In this document: positions 10,089 through 18,774 of the stretch, piece after piece
Position numbering within the stretch: the stretch's first letter is position 1
Layout: every line of letters starts with the position of its first letter
NCBI RefSeq assembly: GCF_029910215.1
Contig: NZ_CP110396.1
Location: 2,604,001-2,668,000, forward strand
Reading direction: 5' to 3'
DNA from: Paraburkholderia sp. D15
Lineage (GTDB): Bacteria > Pseudomonadota > Gammaproteobacteria > Burkholderiales > Burkholderiaceae
Length of the DNA stretch: 64,000 nt
Position numbers and translations under genes: made by a program
Notes under the pieces: model-generated
Databases searched by the model: none
Told to the model about the DNA's origin: nothing
The model's input: only the letters and a program-made list of their open reading frames with translations

Positions 10089-10994
10089 ATGAATGCAAGC
10101 TCGACGAAGCATCGCGAGATCCTGTTCGATGTGCGCCGCGTTACGCGCCGTTTCGACGGACTGACCGCGGTCGATGGTGTGAGTCTGTCCATTGCGCGCG
10201 GCGAATGCGTGAGCGTGATCGGACCGAATGGCGCAGGCAAATCGACGCTCTTCAATCTGCTGACCGGCATGGACGTGCCGGATGAAGGCGAGGTGCGCCT
10301 CGACGGCGAGGACGTGACCGGTACATCGCCAGAACGTCTCGCGGCGCGCGGTGTGGCGCGCACGTTTCAGCACGGGCGCGTGTTCGGCAATCTGAGCGTG
10401 CTGGATAACGTGCTGATCGGCGCGCATTCGCGTCTGCAACTCTCGCGTGCCGGCTGGCCGGTGATCGGCGCATTCGCCGAGGTGGCGCGAGCGCTCGTGC
10501 GGCCGGCAGCGCTGCGGCGGGAGGAAGAAGCATTGCGTTCCGACGCCGAGGCGATCATCGCGCGCTTCGGCACTCGCTTGACGCCGCGCATCGATCAGCC
10601 GGCGCACAGCCTGTCTTACGCGAACCGGCGGCGCGTCGAAATCGCGCGGGCGTTGGCGTTGCATCCGCGCATGTTGCTGCTCGACGAACCGACGGCCGGC
10701 ATGAACGAATCGGAGACGGCGGAAATGCTCGAACTGATTCTGGAACTCAAGCGCGACGGTCTGACGATTCTGCTGATCGAACACAAACTCGATCTGGTGA
10801 TGCGTCTGTCCGACCATGTGATCGTGCTCGACGATGGCAGGAAGATTGCCGCCGGTCTGCCTGATGAGGTGCGTAACGATCCGGCCGTGGTCGAGGCGTA
10901 TCTCGGGCATCGGCAGGTGGGCACGCAGAATGTGAGCGGCGGTGCGGATGTCACTTCAGCTTCGTCGCTGGAAATCGCGGCGAGTGGTGCGTAA
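10089..10994 (+). CDS. ABC transporter ATP-binding protein, LivG type
   Basis: A 301-residue ATPase subunit of the branched-chain-type importer. Walker A is at residues 45-53 (GPNGAGKST), Walker B is MLLLDEPTAGMN and the switch histidine is in ILLIEHKLDLVM. The signature loop reads SLSYANRRRVEIARAL where LivG proteins usually have SYGQQR or SYGEQR, so the Gly-Gln pair is replaced by Ala-Asn. The C-terminus carries about 25 extra residues after the usual EAYLG end. It follows the permease by 13 bases and partners the LivF-type subunit. It hydrolyses ATP at the cytoplasmic face. Confidence 0.92.
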   Translation: MNASSTKHREILFDVRRVTRRFDGLTAVDGVSLSIARGECVSVIGPNGAGKSTLFNLLTGMDVPDEGEVRLDGEDVTGTSPERLAARGVARTFQHGRVFGNLSVLDNVLIGAHSRLQLSRAGWPVIGAFAEVARALVRPAALRREEEALRSDAEAIIARFGTRLTPRIDQPAHSLSYANRRRVEIARALALHPRMLLLDEPTAGMNESETAEMLELILELKRDGLTILLIEHKLDLVMRLSDHVIVLDDGRKIAAGLPDEVRNDPAVVEAYLGHRQVGTQNVSGGADVTSASSLEIAASGA

Positions 10995-11026
10995 CCCGCT
11001 TTAATGCCTCAACGAAACTTGTCACC

Positions 11027-11767
11027 ATGACAGAACCGCTACTCAAACTCGACCAGATCGATACGTTCTACGGTCAGATCCAGGTCCATTTCGGCGTGAG
11101 CCTCGAAGTGCCGCGCGGCGAGATCGTTAGCCTGCTGGGCGGTAACGCGAGCGGCAAGTCGACTGCGATGAAGATCATTCTCGGTCTGCACCGGCCGCGC
11201 GCTGGCACGATGACGTTCGACGGTGCATCGATCGACGGTCTGTTGACGCCGCAGATCGTCAGGCGCGGCATTGCGTCGGTACCCGAAGCACGACGTTTGT
11301 TCGGCGATATGACGGTGCGCGAGAACTTGCTGATGGGTGCATTCACGCGACGCGACCGCGATGGCATCGCGCAAGACTACGAGAAGATGCTGGAGTTGTT
11401 TCCGCGTGTGAAGGAACGTCTGACGCAACGCGCCGGTACGCTATCGGGCGGCGAACAGCAGATGCTGGCGATGGCGCGCGCGTTGATGAGCCGGCCGAAA
11501 CTCGTGTGCATGGACGAGCCGACGATGGGTCTGTCGCCGCTTTACGTCGACAAGGTGCTTGATCTGATCCGAACGCTCAACGAGCAGGGCGTGACCTTCT
11601 TCATGGTCGAACAGAATGCGAGTCTCGCGTTGCAGATCGCGCATCGCGGCTATGTATTGCAGACCGGGCGCGTGGTGCTGTCGGGCGAAGCGCATGCGTT
11701 GCTCGGCGATCAGCGGATTCGTGACGCGTATCTGGGCGGCGCGCTGGCTGCCGAAACGGCGTCGTGA
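11027..11767 (+). CDS. ABC transporter ATP-binding protein, LivF type
   Basis: A 246-residue ATPase, the second nucleotide-binding subunit of the importer. Walker A reads GGNASGKST near residues 38-46, a variant of the common GPNGAGKT/S but still within the consensus. The signature loop LSGGEQQMLAMARAL, Walker B LVCMDEPTMGLSP and the H-loop-type VEQN segment are as expected for LivF. It is the last gene of the operon and is followed 10 bases later by a strong hairpin. No unusual extension. Confidence 0.93.
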   Translation: MTEPLLKLDQIDTFYGQIQVHFGVSLEVPRGEIVSLLGGNASGKSTAMKIILGLHRPRAGTMTFDGASIDGLLTPQIVRRGIASVPEARRLFGDMTVRENLLMGAFTRRDRDGIAQDYEKMLELFPRVKERLTQRAGTLSGGEQQMLAMARALMSRPKLVCMDEPTMGLSPLYVDKVLDLIRTLNEQGVTFFMVEQNASLALQIAHRGYVLQTGRVVLSGEAHALLGDQRIRDAYLGGALAAETAS

Positions 11768-11777
11768 AGCGGTAGAT

Positions 11778-11823
11778 CGGCTTATGCCTTGTCTCGCCAC
11801 GTGGAGAGACAGGGCATAAGCCG
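11778..11823. terminator. Long hairpin between convergent genes
   Basis: An 18-base arm (11778-11795) pairs with 11806-11823 with a single G-T wobble around a 10-base loop. It lies between the stops of the LivF-type gene and the convergent VOC gene and probably ends transcription from both sides. There is no long T run, so it is not a textbook intrinsic terminator on either strand. Confidence 0.7.
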
Positions 11824-11834
11824 GAAAGCAACAA

Positions 11835-12671
11835 TTATTTGCGGCTTACGATCTCGATACGCGCGCGGTGCGTCAACGCCAGTGGCAAAGCGCGCGCGAA
11901 CGACTCGCTGCGCGTACTCAACGTGACACCGAACACGCCTTCGCCGCGTTGTGCGAGGTGCTCACGGAGATCGTGAGCGAGATTGCCCGGCGAGCTGCTC
12001 GCGTGATTGTCCGCCGACGCTTCGCCGCGAGCCGGCGCGAGCAGGGTGATGGTCGTATTGCCCAACGGCAGCGTCGCGAACGTCACGTCATAACCTGCCA
12101 GATGCCCTTCCTGAACGGCTAGCGTTTCACCCAGCAACGCACGGTACCGTGCCACGCTCGCCCGTACGTCCCGCACCGCGACGCTCAAGCTCGACACACC
12201 CGATACGCCGTTACGATGAATGCGCACGTCGCCCGGTGCAACGCGCAGGTCGCGCGGCGTGAGATCGCCGCACAGGAAGGGCAGATCGGGCGAGAGCGGT
12301 TTGCCGATCTGCCACGCGAGCCGTGCGCCGTCGGGACGGAGGCGTCCGCCGTCGATCGGACCTTCGTAGCGTACGCCACGTTCCTGTGCGGCCTCGATCG
12401 TGGCCGCCACCGAATGCGGCAACAGCGCGAAGTCGACAAAGCCATCGCCGGTCCGGTCGTTCGCATCCCACCAACGATGTTGCGGCGCGTCTTTCAGGAA
12501 GGCGATCAATTCGAAGTAACTGCCGTCGGCGAGTCCGATCAGCGCGTTGTGGGTCGCGCCGTCCGCGTGCGTGCCGCCGCGCTGCACAATAAAGCCCAGC
12601 GTTTCGAAATCGGCGATGGTCTGTTCGAGATACTTGACGCGAATCACGATATGGTCGAGCGAAAGAGACAT
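11835..12671 (-). CDS. VOC/glyoxalase-like domain protein
   Basis: A 278-residue protein with a start typical of the vicinal-oxygen-chelate fold (LDHIVIRVKYLEQTIADFETLGF), where the first His and later Glu are usual metal ligands; ADGSYFELIAF supplies a Glu at the expected strand. The second half (SSLSVAVRDVRASVARYRALLG) looks like a second VOC module, as in the glyoxalase-like Glyoxalase_3 group. Such proteins include lyases, dioxygenases and binding proteins, and no specific reaction can be assigned. It is a single gene, convergent with the transporter operon and divergent from the large lipoprotein gene. Confidence 0.82.
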   Translation of the reverse strand: MSLSLDHIVIRVKYLEQTIADFETLGFIVQRGGTHADGATHNALIGLADGSYFELIAFLKDAPQHRWWDANDRTGDGFVDFALLPHSVAATIEAAQERGVRYEGPIDGGRLRPDGARLAWQIGKPLSPDLPFLCGDLTPRDLRVAPGDVRIHRNGVSGVSSLSVAVRDVRASVARYRALLGETLAVQEGHLAGYDVTFATLPLGNTTITLLAPARGEASADNHASSSPGNLAHDLREHLAQRGEGVFGVTLSTRSESFARALPLALTHRARIEIVSRK

Positions 12672-13055
12672 GCGAAAGTACTCCGCAAACGTTTGAAACT
12701 ATCGATTATGCGAATCCGGCAGCGGGTAAGCCAATAAGCTTTTATCGATTCGATAGTCGTGTGGGTGATTTGGGGAAGATTTCATATGGCTGAAAATGCC
12801 ACGGTTCTGCGTCTTTATATCGGGCTCCGTATATTTAATAAATTCTTCAAGATGGCGATCTACTCTAAACTTGCGCTCGCATTAGCCGATATCCGGGTTG
12901 GTGCAAAAGGGGAAAGTGCAAAAAAGATCTAATTGGTTGGTGTTTTGAAAAATATTAGAAAGCATTTTGTACGGCACCCTGCGAATACCGCGGTAGATGA
13001 AAGAGACACGAGAAGTACAGAAGTTGCGGTCAAAACATCCAACAACGAGAGCGAT
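12672..13055. other. AT-rich intergenic region with widely spaced inverted repeat
   Basis: A 384-base gap between divergent genes, visibly AT-richer than its surroundings, especially 12815-12970. ACTATCGA at 12698-12705 is mirrored by TCGATAGT at 12750-12757, upstream of the VOC gene, and could be a regulator site. The frame of the lipoprotein gene stays open back to 12933, but no ribosome site supports a start there. No RNA gene is recognised. Confidence 0.45.
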
Positions 13056-15026
13056 ATGAACTACAAGAAATCTGCGGGGCAAAGGGGCAAGAAAATCTGG
13101 GCATTATCGGCGGCAGGCGCATTGTCGCTGTCGATACTCGCCGCATGCGGTGGCGGGGGGGCGAGTTCGTCGAACGGCACGACGTCGAATGCCACGGCGA
13201 CATCCATGTCAGGCACCGTGGCGGTAGGTAGCGCGGTGGCCAACGCGAACGTCACGGTGATCGGCGCGAACGGCGTCAGCGTCAACGTGACGAGCGACGC
13301 TTCGGGCAATTACACGGCATCGCTTGCGGGTTTGACGGCGCCGTTCCTGATCGTCGCATCCGATCCGTCGGCATTCGCTCCCACGCTGTATTCGGTGCTG
13401 CCCAGTCTGCCGACCGGCACGACCGCCACGGCCAACGTCACCACGCTGACCACGGCCGTCGCGGCGTTGCTGACGAGCAGCGGCAATCCGCTCGATCTGT
13501 CGACGGGCGCCAACCTGTCCGCGCTCGTGACGCCGGCGTCGGTCGGCGCGGCAGTCACGAAACTCGATGTCGCGCTGGCGCCGATTCTCACCGCGAATGG
13601 TTTGACCGCCTCGTCGTTCGATCCGATTGGAACCGCCTTCAGTGCGAACCAGACCGGCGCCGACGCCGTCATCGATTCGGTTCGTCTGGTTCCCGCGGCC
13701 GCCGGCGGCAACCAGTTGATCTCGACCGCGAGTCCGTCCACCGGTATTACGCTGAATCAAGGCACGACGATCTCGGCACCGCTTACGGCGCCGCCGGTTG
13801 CCGCAAACTATCTGGCTGCGGTGACGACGGCATTGGGGCAGTGCGTGAGCGGCACGACCGCGGCATGCGCGCAGGCTGTGGACGCAAGCTATCGCGAGAA
13901 CGGTTTCACGACGCTGACCAACGCGCATCCGGTGCTGTCGTCGCCGGGTTTGACGCTTGGCACGCCGCGTACGCTGGAGTTCTTTACCGGCACCGGCGGC
14001 GTCCAGAAGGCGTTGATCCTGTGGCCGTATTCGATCGCGAACGGTACGTCCGGTTCGTTCGTGACGGTGGCACAGAAGACGGCGGCCGGTGCGTGGGACA
14101 TTGTCGGCAATCAGCAGCAATTCAACGTCACCATCACGTCCTTCCTCGATCGCCGGATTTTCCTCGATACGGCCGATGCACCGTATAACCGCTATGAATC
14201 CGGCCTCGGGATCACGGTCGCGGCGGGCGCCGCCGGTACGCCGAATCCTGCCAACCTGGCTTCGGTCGCGGTGAGCGGTCCGGGCATCAACGGCACGGCT
14301 TACCTGGTGCCGCGCAACAGCACAGGCAGCAGCGTGCTGGGTCTGACCAACAACGCGCTGACATCGGTGCCGACCAGCCCGGTCACCACGACGTCGAATA
14401 CGTCGCTTTACCGCTGGTCGTGGCAGGCGTTGCCCAACGCAACGCAAAACTACGTTCCTAACAGCGGCGCGCTGGGTTATTTCACCCCCACGCCGATCAA
14501 TCCGGCGACGGTGCCGCAGTTCGCGACCTACACCGTGAAGTTCTACGACTCGACGGGCGCGCAGATCGGCCAGACGGATAGCGTGATCAATCCGACTGCA
14601 GTGATTGGTGCATCGGCGGGAGCGGGCGTGCCGTGGCAAACCTTGTCGTCCGCGACGCAAAGCGCGTTTCTGAGTGTGGGCGGTTCGCAGTCCGGCGCGC
14701 AGGGCGCGGTAAATCTGGCGTGGTCGAATCTGGTCAACAACCAGAACATCGCGCCGCTAGCGTCCAAAGCACAGCTTCAGATCTCTTCGGGAACGGGCGT
14801 GACGCCTTCGACGGAAGTCGACGGATGGTGGAACGGGCCGGCCGCTTTCAATGCGAGCGGTCAGTACAGCGCCACCGTGACGGCCGGCGTGGCGCAGAAC
14901 GGCGTCCAGCAGTGCACGACGGCTTGCCCGTTCCCCGCATTGCAGGCGGGCAGTCAACGTCTCGTTCTGTTGAGCTGGGGCGTCGATCAGACCTCTTACT
15001 ACAACATCTATAAGTACGATGACTGA
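13056..15026 (+). CDS. Large secreted lipoprotein of unknown function
   Basis: A 656-residue protein with a clear lipoprotein signal: a basic start, a hydrophobic run, and the lipobox L-A-A-C with Cys31 followed by a glycine/serine linker. Just after it, the segment SGTVAVGSAVANANVTV...DASGNYTASL looks like a small beta-sandwich of the carboxypeptidase-regulatory/CNA-B type. The remaining roughly 500 residues are rich in Thr, Ser, Ala, Asn and Gly and not recognised. The ATG at 13056 is preceded by GAGAG. It is expected to sit at the cell envelope facing the periplasm or outside. It is monocistronic, ending in a strong terminator. Confidence 0.85.
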   Translation: MNYKKSAGQRGKKIWALSAAGALSLSILAACGGGGASSSNGTTSNATATSMSGTVAVGSAVANANVTVIGANGVSVNVTSDASGNYTASLAGLTAPFLIVASDPSAFAPTLYSVLPSLPTGTTATANVTTLTTAVAALLTSSGNPLDLSTGANLSALVTPASVGAAVTKLDVALAPILTANGLTASSFDPIGTAFSANQTGADAVIDSVRLVPAAAGGNQLISTASPSTGITLNQGTTISAPLTAPPVAANYLAAVTTALGQCVSGTTAACAQAVDASYRENGFTTLTNAHPVLSSPGLTLGTPRTLEFFTGTGGVQKALILWPYSIANGTSGSFVTVAQKTAAGAWDIVGNQQQFNVTITSFLDRRIFLDTADAPYNRYESGLGITVAAGAAGTPNPANLASVAVSGPGINGTAYLVPRNSTGSSVLGLTNNALTSVPTSPVTTTSNTSLYRWSWQALPNATQNYVPNSGALGYFTPTPINPATVPQFATYTVKFYDSTGAQIGQTDSVINPTAVIGASAGAGVPWQTLSSATQSAFLSVGGSQSGAQGAVNLAWSNLVNNQNIAPLASKAQLQISSGTGVTPSTEVDGWWNGPAAFNASGQYSATVTAGVAQNGVQQCTTACPFPALQAGSQRLVLLSWGVDQTSYYNIYKYDD

Positions 15027-15116
15027 GGCTGGATGATGGGTCGCGGTTGAAGCGGTGTGCGTTTTCTCGCATCGTTCAGATGGCGGAAAATCATATGCAG
15101 TGATGCAGTCATCGAA

Positions 15117-15147
15117 CGCCACTCGCGGCAACGCGGGTGGCGTTTTT
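15117..15147 (+). terminator. Intrinsic terminator after large lipoprotein gene
   Basis: An 11-base arm at 15117-15127 pairs with 15132-15142 (one G-T pair) around a GCAA tetraloop, followed by TTTTT at 15143-15147. It overlaps the stop codon of the convergent racemase-like gene. Confidence 0.88.
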
Positions 15148-15803
15148 CATTTGCTCGCCGGTGTCTCCGCAAGCAACTTCATCACCGCACCAATCACCGC
15201 ATGCGCGCTATCGAGTGGCCGCTTCGATGCATCGAAGCGTTGCACCGCGGGCGCCATCCACGGATGCGCGAACGCGACGGCATCGGCGCCGTCGCGATAG
15301 GCATCGTGCGCGGCGGTCGCGATTGCGGCATGACAGGCATCGAAATCCCCCGCCTTGAAAAGATCCCACACCTGCGGAAGATGCACGACCGCGACCGACG
15401 CATGACGATGGCTCGCGTATTCGCCAAACAGCTTGCGGTTCGATTCCAGCGCCGATTCGGCCGCGCACAGCACGACGATGCGCGTGCCGTTCTCGACGGC
15501 CGCGGCAGCCAACGCCAGATCCGCTCGCAGAACCGGCGCGGGCGAAGCGCCGAGCTTCGCGACCGCCGGTCCCAGCATCGCGCAGGTCAGCACGACCGCG
15601 TCGGCGTCCGATGCGAGTGAGTGCAGACAGTCCGCTATCTGCGTCTGCAACCCGGCAGTGATCGTTCCGGCCCGTTCGACCGCTTCACGCAGATCGGCGC
15701 GCAGTTCATGGCGACAGTTGGCGGGCGGCAGACCGAAGTCCTGTACCGCCGTTTCGAAGATCCGCTGGTTGCTCGGGACGGTGTGCAGAAAGGAAATACG
15801 CAT
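15147..15803 (-). CDS. Asp/Glu-racemase superfamily protein with a single retained active-site Cys
   Basis: A 218-residue protein with the Asp/Glu/hydantoin racemase superfamily layout. The first catalytic position is present (C74 in VVLTCAMLGPAV). The second half-site, normally a Cys in a matching C-A/G-x-M-A-P segment, reads FAHPWMAP, so His180 or Ala179 stands where the second Cys should be. A two-base racemase mechanism is therefore doubtful; one-cysteine members of this superfamily can be decarboxylases or isomerases. No signal peptide. Monocistronic, divergent from the NCS1 permease gene. Confidence 0.75.
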   Translation of the reverse strand: MRISFLHTVPSNQRIFETAVQDFGLPPANCRHELRADLREAVERAGTITAGLQTQIADCLHSLASDADAVVLTCAMLGPAVAKLGASPAPVLRADLALAAAAVENGTRIVVLCAAESALESNRKLFGEYASHRHASVAVVHLPQVWDLFKAGDFDACHAAIATAAHDAYRDGADAVAFAHPWMAPAVQRFDASKRPLDSAHAVIGAVMKLLAETPASK

Positions 15804-16141
15804 CGACAGTTCCTCGGGTTATGGGTGCATGGTTTCGCGATGGGCACGTATTCATATGTGGCGTTGGCATTCTTTCGTCCTGCCTGCTTTCTGACAAGGC
15901 AAGCAGCGATACCGGTATCGTCAGCACCCCCTTACGTATTTTTCGCCGCCGCTCGCGAATCCACGGCCTGCATCGAAAAAATCTATGCAAGGCATCGGTA
16001 AACAGTGTTGGTCAAAGAAATATGGTCTCAGTACTCTGGTTTGACACATGGGGCGCAGGCCGGTCTTCCGCGCGACGTCAACGCCCCGGTCGCTAACTTA
16101 TCGAGCGCCACGGCGCAAAATCGAAGCAAAGGGAGGATGAC
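15804..16141. promoter_or_regulatory. Divergent control region with a 14-bp palindrome
   Basis: A 338-base gap without a gene. It holds the perfect palindrome CGATACCGGTATCG at 15907-15920, a likely regulator site. AGGGAGGAT just before 16142 is the ribosome site of the permease gene. A TTGACA hexamer at 16041-16046 has no good -10 partner at normal spacing. Confidence 0.5.
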
Positions 16142-17563
16142 ATGGCCGATAGCCGCGGTGCGGTTCCATTGATCGAGAAACACACGATCGGTTACGTTCC
16201 GCACGAGGAACGTCACGGCAAGGTGCGCGATCTGTTTACGCTCTGGTTCGGAGGCAATATCGCCCCGTTGCCGATCGTGACGGGCGCGCTCGGCGTGCAG
16301 ATCTATCACCTGAATCTGTTCTGGGGCGTGATCGCGATTCTGGTCGGACAGGCGATCGGCGGCATTCTGATGGCGCTGCATTCCGCGCAGGGTCCGCAGA
16401 TGGGTATTCCGCAGATGATTCAGAGCCGCGCGCAGTTCGGCTCGTGGGGCGCGTTGCTGGTTACCGTGATCGCGGGGGTGATGTACGTCGGGTTCTTTGC
16501 GTCGAACATCGTGCTCGCGGGTAAATCGTTGCACGGTATCGAGTCGTCGATTCCGATTCCGGTGGGCATCGTGATCGGTGCATTGGGCTCGGGGCTGATC
16601 GGCATCATCGGCTACCGGTTCATTCACATCCTTAACCGGATCGGCACGTGGGTGCTCGGTATCGGCATCGTGCTCGGCTTCGGCTACATCGCGACGCACG
16701 TGACGACTGCCGACTTCCTGACGCGCGGCGGCTTCAACGTCGCGGGCTGGCTCGCCACGGTGTCGCTGTCCGCGCTGTGGCAGATTGCGTTTGCGCCGTA
16801 CGTGTCCGACTATTCGCGCTATCTGCCGGCCAATGTCGGCGTGGGCTCGACGTTCTGGGCCACGTATCTGGGCTGCACGCTGGGTTCGTCGCTGGCCTTC
16901 ATCTTCGGTGCGGTGGCCGCGCTTGCCGTGCCGCCGGGCATGGACACGATGGATGCGGTGAAGCTGTCGACCGGCGCGATCGGACCGTTCATGCTGGTGC
17001 TGTTCCTGCTCAGCGTGATCAGCCACAACGCGCTGAATCTCTACGGCGCGGTGCTATCGGTGATCACGTCGCTGCAGACCTTCGCTTACAAGTGGATTCC
17101 GACCGTCAAGGCGCGCGCCGTGCTGTCGCTCATCATCATGGCGGCGTGCTGTTTCGCGGCGGTGGGCGCCTCGAAGGATTTCATCGGGCACTTCGTCGAT
17201 CTGGTGCTGGCGCTGCTGGTGGTGCTGGTGCCGTGGACATCGATCAACCTGATCGATTTCTATGTGATCCACAAGGGGCAGTACGACGTGGACTCCATCT
17301 TCCGCGTCGATGGTGGCATCTACGGACGTTTCAACATGCAGGCGCTGATTGCGTACGCGGTCGGTATCGTCGTGCAGATTCCGTTCATGAATACGCCGAT
17401 CTACGTCGGGTCGTTTTCGTCGCACCTGGATGGCGCGGATCTGTCGTGGCTGGTCGGCATCGTCGTGACGACGCCGTTGTACTACTGGCTTGCCACACGG
17501 GATACCGCATATCGCCGGCGTCAGAACGAGCATCAGAGTCAGGCGGGCGTGTCGGCTCACTGA
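16142..17563 (+). CDS. NCS1-family nucleobase/cation symporter (purine-cytosine permease type)
   Basis: A 473-residue membrane protein of the NCS1 family, which imports nucleobases, hydantoins, thiamin precursors and related nitrogen heterocycles with Na+ or H+. The early LWFGGNIAPLPIVTGALG segment and the middle SDYSRYLPA motif are characteristic. About 12 hydrophobic segments can be followed along the chain. It is preceded by a strong ribosome site and followed by an intrinsic terminator, so it is transcribed alone. The adjacent LysR gene and monooxygenase-Rid-DUF1028-ArgE operon suggest it imports the substrate of that operon. Confidence 0.9.
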   Translation: MADSRGAVPLIEKHTIGYVPHEERHGKVRDLFTLWFGGNIAPLPIVTGALGVQIYHLNLFWGVIAILVGQAIGGILMALHSAQGPQMGIPQMIQSRAQFGSWGALLVTVIAGVMYVGFFASNIVLAGKSLHGIESSIPIPVGIVIGALGSGLIGIIGYRFIHILNRIGTWVLGIGIVLGFGYIATHVTTADFLTRGGFNVAGWLATVSLSALWQIAFAPYVSDYSRYLPANVGVGSTFWATYLGCTLGSSLAFIFGAVAALAVPPGMDTMDAVKLSTGAIGPFMLVLFLLSVISHNALNLYGAVLSVITSLQTFAYKWIPTVKARAVLSLIIMAACCFAAVGASKDFIGHFVDLVLALLVVLVPWTSINLIDFYVIHKGQYDVDSIFRVDGGIYGRFNMQALIAYAVGIVVQIPFMNTPIYVGSFSSHLDGADLSWLVGIVVTTPLYYWLATRDTAYRRRQNEHQSQAGVSAH

Positions 17564-17588
17564 GCACCGATTGCTGTCGACGCAGGAA

Positions 17589-17617
17589 CAGCGGCCGCTA
17601 ACGGCCGCTGTTTTTTT
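17589..17617 (+). terminator. Intrinsic terminator after NCS1 permease gene
   Basis: CAGCGGCCG at 17589-17597 pairs perfectly with CGGCCGCTG at 17602-17610 around a CTAA loop, followed by seven T residues. It lies 26 bases after the permease stop codon. Confidence 0.95.
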
Positions 17618-17650
17618 GTTCCGGCTGCTTCATGGAACCGCACCGCGCAT

Positions 17651-18577
17651 TTACCGCTCGATATGCAAGCGCCGGATATACGACTCGCAGAACGCCGAGA
17701 ACCGTGTAACGACTTGACGTGGCTTCATCGCATTGGATTGCGCGATGCCGAGCGTGGTGGCGTTCACGTCGTCCTTGAAACGCTTGATCACGAAGTCCTC
17801 GCCGTCCACCGTGCGATTCGATTTGAGCGGGAAATTGAGGATGCTGTAGCCGAGCCCATTCGCGACCATGCCGCGTACCACCTCCGGCTGCGACGAACGG
17901 AACGCCGCGACCGGGCGACTGCCGACCGCATCGAACAGCGCCGAGAAATACTCGCGGCTGTGCGGCAGATCCAGCATCACATAAGGCTCGGGCAGCAACT
18001 CCTCCAGCGATACCTTGCGGGCGCGCGCGAGCCTGTGCGTCCTGGGCAGGATCACATACGGCGGCAGCGAGAGCAGCGGCGTGAACGTGATGTTCTCGGC
18101 GATGTCGAGGCTATAGGTCAGCGCGATATCGAGCGAGCCGTCGTGCAGTCCGTTGAGCAGCGTGTCCTGATGCGCCTCCACCGTGCGGAACGCAATGCCC
18201 GCGTGCTCCTGCACGAAGCGGCTGATGATGCCCGGCATCAACGGCGGCGCGAGCGACACGAGGCAGCCGAGGGCGATCGTGCCCGTCATGCCGCCATCCA
18301 TTTCCTTCGCGGCCGATTGCAGATCTTCCGCATTCTTCAGCAGATTGCGCGCATGACCCAGCAAATCACGGCCCGCCTGCGTGAGCGACAGACCGCTCGC
18401 GTGATGGCGGATGAACAACTGCACGCCGAACGATTCCTCGAGATCCGCCAGCGCGGTCGAGATGGACGGCTGCGAGATATGCAGCCGTTTGGCCGCGGCG
18501 GTGAACGACAGCGCCTCGGCCGTCACGACGAAGTAGCGCAACTGGCGCAGTGAATAACGCAGCGGATTGCTTTCCAT
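17651..18577 (-). CDS. LysR-family transcriptional regulator
   Basis: A 308-residue LysR regulator. The helix-turn-helix is in residues 11-70 (LRQLRYFVVTAEALSFTAAAKRLHISQPSISTAL), followed by the linker helix and a two-lobe effector domain. It diverges from the monooxygenase-Rid-DUF1028-ArgE operon with 197 bases between the starts, and converges on the permease terminator. It most likely controls that operon, and possibly the permease, in response to the substrate. A CATAG-N12-CTATG repeat in the gap is a candidate site. Confidence 0.92.
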   Translation of the reverse strand: MESNPLRYSLRQLRYFVVTAEALSFTAAAKRLHISQPSISTALADLEESFGVQLFIRHHASGLSLTQAGRDLLGHARNLLKNAEDLQSAAKEMDGGMTGTIALGCLVSLAPPLMPGIISRFVQEHAGIAFRTVEAHQDTLLNGLHDGSLDIALTYSLDIAENITFTPLLSLPPYVILPRTHRLARARKVSLEELLPEPYVMLDLPHSREYFSALFDAVGSRPVAAFRSSQPEVVRGMVANGLGYSILNFPLKSNRTVDGEDFVIKRFKDDVNATTLGIAQSNAMKPRQVVTRFSAFCESYIRRLHIER

Positions 18578-18637
18578 CCGTCTGTCTCCTCAAGGTGTTC
18601 GTGCTGGCTGCATTGTGAGCCACTCAAGCACTTATTG

Positions 18638-18659
18638 CATAGAAAAAAACGATGCTATG
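18638..18659. promoter_or_regulatory. Candidate LysR binding site
   Basis: CATAG at 18638-18642 and CTATG at 18655-18659 form an inverted repeat with 12 bases between, in the gap between the divergent LysR gene and the monooxygenase operon. The spacing and the T/A-flanked dyad resemble LysR boxes. The interior is a long A run. Confidence 0.5.
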
Positions 18660-18774
18660 GATTTTTTAAATATGTTTTTCTAAATCATTGCGCCGACGTA
18701 CATTTTCCTCATGGTCAAGCGCCGACGGTGAAGCCGACGGTCGCCATCAATCCGCTTTTCAAAAGGACACAGCG

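Noticed and set aside
8839..10092. A 417-codon plus-strand frame inside the LivHM fusion
   Set aside because: Alternative frame with very high Arg content and no ribosome site.
13209..14660. A 483-codon minus-strand frame opposite the large lipoprotein gene
   Set aside because: Shadow frame rich in Arg and His; the plus-strand gene has a lipobox and a terminator.
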